A DNA stretch of 36,444 bases, taken from positions 1 to 36,444 of the forward strand of contig NZ_VEGP01000062.1 in NCBI RefSeq assembly GCF_007679495.1. Direction: 5' to 3'. Position 1 is the first letter of the stretch. Each line of letters begins with the position of its first letter. The notes beneath the pieces were generated by a model. It saw only the letters and a list, made by a program, of their open reading frames with translations, searched no databases and was not told the DNA's origin. Below are positions 31,706 to 36,444 of this stretch, piece after piece. Both the position numbers and the translations under genes were made by a program. The DNA comes from Paenibacillus sp. 32O-W. GTDB taxonomy: Bacteria > Bacillota > Bacilli > Paenibacillales > NBRC-103111.

Positions 31706-32524
31706 TCAAGAGCCAAATCCTCCGATAGCCATATAAATGAGTACCAGCGCAGCCAGTACGAAACGGTAATAGGAAAAATATGTGAGTTTGAGCCTGGAGA
31801 CCAATTTAATAAACGTTGCCACGGCCAACAAAGCGACGATGAATGAAACGATGAACCCTACGGCAAAGAACGGAAGATCATCCGCCGTAAACAGGCTGTA
31901 GCTTTTCAGCAGGTCGTATCCGGTCGCTGCGGCCATAATCGGGATCGCCATCAAGAAAGTAAAATCCGCTGCTGCTCCCCGGGTCGTTCCGGCCAGCATT
32001 CCGCCGGCAATCGTCGCCCCCGAGCGGGAGAAGCCCGGCCATAGCGATAGGCATTGGGCGGCACCGATAAACAAAGCTTGTTTATAGGTAATATCATCCA
32101 TTGTCCTGGCCTCTATTGCAGGGCTTTGCTTCTCGGCGATGATCATAAAAATCCCGCCGATAATGAGCCCTATCACGACAGTTTCCGGCATAAACAGAAG
32201 CTTGATGTATTTATGCCCGAGGAAGCCAAGAGCCATAGCCGGAACGATACCGATCAGGATATGAAGCAAATTTAGCTTAGGTCCCGGGTTAAGCCGTTCG
32301 TTAGCCGTCTGGATGCCGAATAACCGCAGCACTCTTTTCCAATATAGGACAACCACAGACAGAATAGCTCCGAGCTGAATCGCTATTTCGAACGTATCCG
32401 CTTTTTCCCCGGTAAAATCAATCATATGGCCGACCAGAATCATATGTCCGGTGGAGGATACGGGCAGAAATTCAGTTAGTCCCTCCACTATTCCAATAAT
32501 GATCGCTTTCCATAATTCCAGCAT
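31706..32524 (-). CDS. uppP: Undecaprenyl-diphosphatase
   Basis: 272 residues, normal for UppP/BacA. Conserved [14 protein letters not shown] at 14-27 and [21 protein letters not shown] carry the catalytic residues, among many membrane helices. It recycles undecaprenyl pyrophosphate to the monophosphate for wall synthesis and gives bacitracin tolerance. ATG 32524 follows GGGAGGGGAGAAG. Host chromosomal gene; 84 bp after the nucleotidase gene. Confidence 0.96.
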   Translation of the reverse strand: MLELWKAIIIGIVEGLTEFLPVSSTGHMILVGHMIDFTGEKADTFEIAIQLGAILSVVVLYWKRVLRLFGIQTANERLNPGPKLNLLHILIGIVPAMALGFLGHKYIKLLFMPETVVIGLIIGGIFMIIAEKQSPAIEARTMDDITYKQALFIGAAQCLSLWPGFSRSGATIAGGMLAGTTRGAAADFTFLMAIPIMAAATGYDLLKSYSLFTADDLPFFAVGFIVSFIVALLAVATFIKLVSRLKLTYFSYYRFVLAALVLIYMAIGGFGS

Positions 32525-32608
32525 TTCTTCTTCTCCCCTCCCACTGTCCCTCGTTCAACTATTGTATTCCAATCTGACAGGCCCCATGCTTATTCCATGT
32601 AAAGAGCT

Positions 32609-34057
32609 TCAATCTTTCTTGCCGATTTCCCTCCAATGGGAGGCGGAGAAGCTATCCCAATCTATGCCGATGCTTAACTGGTGCTCCAATACTTCCCGCA
32701 GAAATTCGGGTAAATAATATTCGGTGCCGGTGCCCTTGCTTAAGGAAAGATATCCTACTCCAAAGGTGAACATATCCAGAGAGCCGACCAGATAATGCCT
32801 CTCGGGCTCAAGCGGGAGACCATTGATGTATATCTGCCGGATCTTATGGTAAGAAGGCGCAGCCGCATCGTAATCCACATCGATCCCATCGAGACAAAGC
32901 ATGCCGAGCACCTTGCCGCGAAAGCCGAAGCCGCGGATCTCCTTGTCTATAAACTCATCCAGCAGAGACTGCTCCAGGGCAAGCGCCAAATGATCCCCCC
33001 GCAGCCAAAATTTGCAGGGATTGATCGGTGAAGGGCAGACCTGAAGAAGCCGAAGCTTGGTCACCGGCCCTTCCTCCAGCCCGCCCAGCAGTTGGCCGGC
33101 ATTAATAATCCCCACCTCGGCGTCCACCCAACGGCGGACTCCGGAGGCCAGAAGATTGCCCAAGCCGGATTCCTGCCGCCAAGCTATGGTCAGCGGCCGA
33201 TCCAGAGAGGTAATGGTTGTGCTCAAATAAGCCTTGCCTTGTTCCCGGCATCGCTCAATAATTTCGACCACATCCCCGGCTTCCTCATACGAATCAACCT
33301 CAATGACGCGTCCTTCTACCCGTTCCAGCTTCTTGAGGGACGTATCGTATGTCAACTCCATTTCGCCTACGTACTGTCCGAACTTGCCTGCGGCACCGAT
33401 ATAAGTATTCTCCACCAGGAGAGGCTCTTCCAACAGATGATGCGTATGTGCGCCGAGAATTAAATCTATCCCGGAGATTTGCTCGGCCATCCGACGGTCA
33501 TTCGTCAACCCCAGATGAGAGAGAACGATAATGCTATCCGCTTCCTCCTTAAGCCGCTCCACCCATCGGGCAACGTTCGGCAGCGGGTCGTCCAGCTTCC
33601 AGTCAAGAAGCTGATAGAAATCCGGATAGTAGGCGGTTACTCCAAGGAAAGCCACTTTCACACCGAACCAGTCCCGAATCTGATATGGCTTAAGCCAGTA
33701 GGGAAGCCGGCCCGACGGCATCATACCCATATTGCTTGCCAGCACATCGAACTTGGCCTTGGACGAATAAGCTGCCTCGAGCTGCTGCATCGTGAAGGTC
33801 AGCCCTTCGTTATTGCCGGGGACAGCCAGATTATAACCGGTGGCGTTCATTACTTCCACATTGGCCTGCCCTTCCGTTCCATCCGTCTCCACCCGCATCC
33901 GGTCCATATGATCTCCTATATCCACCGTAATGACAGGATCAAGCGGATGACTCTGCTTGAGTTGACGGATAGCCGTTGCGATTTTAGGCATTTGTTCGAA
34001 ATGGCTGTGGATATCATTCGTATGCAAAACAATCAGTTTACGCCGTTCTCCTGGCAT
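32609..34057 (-). CDS. Bifunctional metallophosphatase/5'-nucleotidase family protein
   Basis: 482 residues from ATG 34057 (AAAGGGGGAGGCAAC upstream; open to 34162). The metallophosphatase N-half has VLHTNDIHSHFE (Asp15, His17), VIVLSHLG-like DSIIVLSHLGLTNDR, ILGAHTHHL and PGNNEG. The C-terminal 5-nucleotidase domain has NAGQLLGGLEEG, VEPERHYLVGSLDMFTFG. No signal peptide is seen, so it acts in the cytoplasm (YunD-like) on nucleotides or sugar nucleotides. Confidence 0.9.
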   Translation of the reverse strand: MPGERRKLIVLHTNDIHSHFEQMPKIATAIRQLKQSHPLDPVITVDIGDHMDRMRVETDGTEGQANVEVMNATGYNLAVPGNNEGLTFTMQQLEAAYSSKAKFDVLASNMGMMPSGRLPYWLKPYQIRDWFGVKVAFLGVTAYYPDFYQLLDWKLDDPLPNVARWVERLKEEADSIIVLSHLGLTNDRRMAEQISGIDLILGAHTHHLLEEPLLVENTYIGAAGKFGQYVGEMELTYDTSLKKLERVEGRVIEVDSYEEAGDVVEIIERCREQGKAYLSTTITSLDRPLTIAWRQESGLGNLLASGVRRWVDAEVGIINAGQLLGGLEEGPVTKLRLLQVCPSPINPCKFWLRGDHLALALEQSLLDEFIDKEIRGFGFRGKVLGMLCLDGIDVDYDAAAPSYHKIRQIYINGLPLEPERHYLVGSLDMFTFGVGYLSLSKGTGTEYYLPEFLREVLEHQLSIGIDWDSFSASHWREIGKKD

Positions 34058-34246
34058 GTTGCCTCCCCCTTTCGTCCGAAATAACCCATTATCTTTTTTA
34101 TTATAATGGAATTGCGGCAATAAATTACACCACAATTTTCCCTGGCCGCTTACGGGGTTCACGAAGATTCGAGCCTATTTTCATAAATTTAGCCCCCTGC
34201 CTACTCTTCCTACGGATAGATGTTCAGTCTTAAGCCAAATATCAGC

Positions 34247-34254
34247 CATACAAT
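34247..34254 (+). promoter_or_regulatory. Sporulation-type -10 box before the collagen-like gene
   Basis: CATACAATA matches SigK (CATAnnnTA) and SigE (CATACAnT) -10 boxes. The -35 region is not clear. It lies about 25-30 bp upstream of the collagen-like gene and suggests mother-cell expression. The remainder of the 34058-34275 gap shows nothing else convincing. Confidence 0.5.
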
Positions 34255-34275
34255 AAACCAAATTAATTTAGGGAG

Positions 34276-34974
34276 ATGTTCATATTGCTTCGCAGAAAGC
34301 GCAGGAAATCAGGTCTTAAAAAGAGAGGAACCCTTGTCCGCTCCAAAAAAACCGCTCTGCGTCTTTGTCCCCCAAAGAAACGCAAAAGCGGCTTCAGACG
34401 CCACCGCATCGTTCGGAATCCGCGGTGGCCGCAATGGACTGCAGGACAGCAGGGTTACCAGGGCGATCCTGAAGCCCAAGGGCTGGCGGGAGGGATAGGA
34501 CCTGGAGGACCGCCAGGGGCGGACGGCCTGCAGGGACCCCTGGGGCCTCAAGGACCAGAAGGACCAGAAGGACCACAAGGGGCAACAGGACCGCAGGGAC
34601 CCCCGGGGCCTCAAGGTGCCCGAGGGGAAACGGGACCGCAGGGAGTCCCGGGGCCGGGAATTCAGGATGTTATTATTGTTCCGGAGGCGGCCAGATTTTT
34701 TTATGTCCCCGGTTCGGATATAGTTCTTACTTCCTCTGTAACGATCCCGTCCGCCCAATTTACGGATGATAACGGAGCTGCAGCCTCTGAGTTCCCTAAG
34801 ATTGGATTGGCTAATTACAGCAATCTCTTCATCAACGGAATGATTCAGGAGAGCAGCTTGTATAATATCAGTTCCACAGGTCTAACTATTTCGGCAACAC
34901 GAGATACTATTTATGCCGGGACTCCCATTGCCCTCGAAATCGTACAATTTTCAACTCGGATTATCCAGCAATAA
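34276..34974 (+). CDS. Collagen-like DUF4183 protein, probable spore surface protein
   Basis: About 230 residues in three parts: a very basic N-terminus ([17 protein letters not shown]), 24 near-continuous Gly-X-Y triplets at 57-128 (one Gly replaced by Glu), and a C-terminal DUF4183-type domain ([38 protein letters not shown]). DUF4183 collagen-like proteins occur on Bacillales spores and are thought to form surface filaments. ATG 34276 lies too close to GGGAG, so TTG 34285 may be the true start. A sporulation-type -10 box precedes it. Confidence 0.82.
   Translation: MFILLRRKRRKSGLKKRGTLVRSKKTALRLCPPKKRKSGFRRHRIVRNPRWPQWTAGQQGYQGDPEAQGLAGGIGPGGPPGADGLQGPLGPQGPEGPEGPQGATGPQGPPGPQGARGETGPQGVPGPGIQDVIIVPEAARFFYVPGSDIVLTSSVTIPSAQFTDDNGAAASEFPKIGLANYSNLFINGMIQESSLYNISSTGLTISATRDTIYAGTPIALEIVQFSTRIIQQ
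34444..34659 (+). repeat. Gly-X-Y collagen triplet coding repeat
   Basis: 24 codon triplets with G in the first place, mostly GPQ, GPE, GPP and GAT types, encoded by repetitive GGA-CC(A/T) DNA. Such tracts change length by slippage. Confidence 0.85.
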
Positions 34975-35013
34975 CCGAGACTGGGGTGAGAATGCCCGTT
35001 TGACCTTATCATG

Positions 35014-35054
35014 AAAGTATCCCCCGCCGAGTTTTTACAGCAGAGGATACTTTT
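35014..35054 (+). terminator. Stem-loop terminator between convergent genes
   Basis: AAAGTATCC and GGATACTTT arms around a 22-base loop, followed by TTATTTT. It lies between the collagen-like gene and the convergent TagC-like gene. Confidence 0.55.
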
Positions 35055-35095
35055 ATTTTCCTTCCTATAACAGATTAAACCTTCATAGGGCGAAG

Positions 35096-36334
35096 TTAGA
35101 CTTTCGTCATATTCAACTCAAACCATGGAGATGCGGTTCCCGCAGCCGAGACGGATCTTACAAAAGTTGTGGCATGAACGCTGGAATTCCTCGCCAAAAT
35201 TTGATGAACCCCGTAATTCACTCCGCTTCCTGCATCACCGCCGGAAACATACAGCCACCAGCCGGCCACGTTCTTCATGGGATGATCGGCCATTAAGTTC
35301 CCTTCAGCCGTCGTCATATAGTAACAGCCAGGCTCTTTAATTTGGGCAATAGATTGGACTTTACTCATATTGATTCTTTTTGCTTTATTGTCATGCCTGG
35401 TAAGGGGCACCGGTTGAACCCTTTCTCCGGCCAAGCCGAGAAATTTCTGAACCCCGATATTGTTGGATAGGGCGAAAAGTCTCTGTCTGCGTCTTCCTGC
35501 CAAATCTCCCACGATAACGGTCAGCAGCGTTTTGTATCCTGTATTGGGATCAGTATACAAGAATAAACCTTCCGGCTCCCCAAAGCCTTCGACATAACCG
35601 CCGCTCGGTGAATAACCGACAGGTCTGTTTATCTCCTCGCTGATCTTTCCCGTTATGAGATTTACCCGGTACAAATGAAAGTCCTCAGCATGTTGGCCAA
35701 AGGTCACATAAAAGTCGGCTCCATCTAAGGCAAGACCTTGTAAAATTTGACTATTCATATCGGAAGTGAATGAATAGGAATGAACCTTGGTGTTGAAATT
35801 CCCGTTTTTAGCATCGCTGATTTTATAAACTTCAAGCTGGCTTACCGTAGATCCGCTTGTTGTATCTGTAATTCTCATAGCGAGCAAATTGTTTTTAGGG
35901 TCGGTAAAAGCGCTTTGATATCTGCTTGGATTAGGAAATTCCTTCAGCTTCCGGACCCGGGAATCGTTAATCGAAATCGTCGTATCCGGCAAATAAGGCA
36001 CTCTGCACAGCCACTGTGTTACCAAAGTGTCATTGGCATCGACATCCATCATGTTGGTCCAGATGTAGATTTGGCCCCCATCCCTTTCAATACCGATGGA
36101 AGTTCCATGACCTCCGTTTTTAAAAATCATGCTGTCCAAGTATTTCCCGCCCAATGAAGTGCGAGTCACCACAAAGCTCTCATAATTCCCGCCGAAACCG
36201 TTGTACACTTGAGTAGCGTAAATCTCTCCCGCCACCTCGTCAATGGCCAAACCTTGGTTGACCGTAACATTGGCCAGCTCCAAATCAAACAGATATAGAT
36301 CCTGGGCATCCGCTGCCGAAAATAATTTTGACAT
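35096..36334 (-). CDS. TagC/P68-type beta-propeller tail-fibre-like protein
   Basis: 412 residues. The main body is a beta propeller of the P68 RBP/TagC-like type (FDLELANVTVNQGLAIDEVAGEIYATQVYNGFGGN, IEGDGGQIYIWTNM-like strands, LQGLALDGADFYVTFGQHAEDF, GEPEGLFLYTDPNTGYKTLL). A C-terminal pyocin-knob-like region follows (PGCYYMTTAEGNLMADHPMKN ... GVHQILARN, FVRSVSAAGTASPWFEL). Such proteins are phage receptor-binding proteins or their chromosomal relatives such as TagC/DinC. It stands alone in host DNA, without other tail genes. AAAGGA lies 9 bp before ATG 36334; the IS-like repeat begins 37 bp upstream, possibly separating it from its promoter. Confidence 0.75.
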   Translation of the reverse strand: MSKLFSAADAQDLYLFDLELANVTVNQGLAIDEVAGEIYATQVYNGFGGNYESFVVTRTSLGGKYLDSMIFKNGGHGTSIGIERDGGQIYIWTNMMDVDANDTLVTQWLCRVPYLPDTTISINDSRVRKLKEFPNPSRYQSAFTDPKNNLLAMRITDTTSGSTVSQLEVYKISDAKNGNFNTKVHSYSFTSDMNSQILQGLALDGADFYVTFGQHAEDFHLYRVNLITGKISEEINRPVGYSPSGGYVEGFGEPEGLFLYTDPNTGYKTLLTVIVGDLAGRRRQRLFALSNNIGVQKFLGLAGERVQPVPLTRHDNKAKRINMSKVQSIAQIKEPGCYYMTTAEGNLMADHPMKNVAGWWLYVSGGDAGSGVNYGVHQILARNSSVHATTFVRSVSAAGTASPWFELNMTKV

Positions 36335-36371
36335 TAGAAATCATCCTTTCCAAAATTTTTAAGTAATTTAC

Positions 36372-36444
36372 CCTAAATTTCGAAAGTACCGTTCATTGAA
36401 AACATAAAAAAGTGCCCAAATCTTTGGTAGAATGGTGTTTGTCG
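36372..36444 (+). mobile_element. Terminal fragment of a putative insertion sequence (right contig end)
   Basis: Exact inverted copy of 5-77. The element end starts CCTAAATTTCG and runs out of the window. Both contig ends therefore meet the same end of the element, in opposite orientation. No transposase is visible. Confidence 0.6.

Noticed and set aside
34309-34758. Long leftward frames (Arg/Leu/Ser-rich) opposite the collagen-like gene
   Set aside because: Mirror of the repetitive Gly-X-Y DNA; no start signal.

Overview
The window looks like a contig from a spore-forming Firmicute, most likely a Paenibacillus or close relative. The reasons are a cotJ spore-coat operon, the radical SAM protein YfkAB, strong GGAGG-type ribosome binding sites, frequent TTG/GTG starts, a collagen-like DUF4183 protein and a TagC/P68-type propeller protein. 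The species assignment is inference. The contig begins and ends with the same 73-bp sequence in inverted orientation (5-77 and 36372-36444), as expected when assembly stops inside two copies of one insertion sequence.

Positions 1-25.7 kb are the right-hand part of a contractile-tailed (PBSX/HK97-like) prophage, almost all read leftward. From the right it holds: a large serine integrase; a lysogeny region (ImmA/IrrE-like gene with an apparent frameshift, CI-like repressor, Cro-like regulator, and four 15-bp operators, two of them filling the spacers of divergent promoters); an early operon of small proteins; a PcfK/AcrIIA9-PcfJ pair; a replication module (DnaD-like organizer with an internal 12-bp iteron array, helicase loader, DnaB helicase); an ArpU-type late regulator; a non-coding stretch with a nested hairpin; a catalytic-domain-only tyrosine recombinase; HNH nuclease, terminases, portal, ClpP protease, capsid and connectors; then tail sheath, tube and a frameshifted chaperone. 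The tape measure gene is cut by the left terminal repeat after about 110 codons. A single rightward gene (502-1056), a PH-like membrane-anchored moron, sits inside the tail module. The rest of the tail, lysis genes and the other prophage end are outside the window.

The prophage is inserted in cotJC: cotJA and cotJB are intact, and cotJC stops after about 67 codons, immediately downstream of the integrase gene. This has the architecture of known sporulation-gene intervening elements (skin in sigK, SPbeta in spsM). Precise excision in the mother cell could rebuild cotJC.

Positions 25.7-36.4 kb are host chromosome: the cotJ operon, a CNNM/CBS (HlyC/CorC) protein, yfkAB, an MMPL exporter, uppP, a 5'-nucleotidase-family enzyme, a collagen-like protein behind a sporulation-type -10 box, and an orphan tail-fibre-like propeller protein next to the right-hand repeat. 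No tRNA, rRNA or CRISPR array was recognised.
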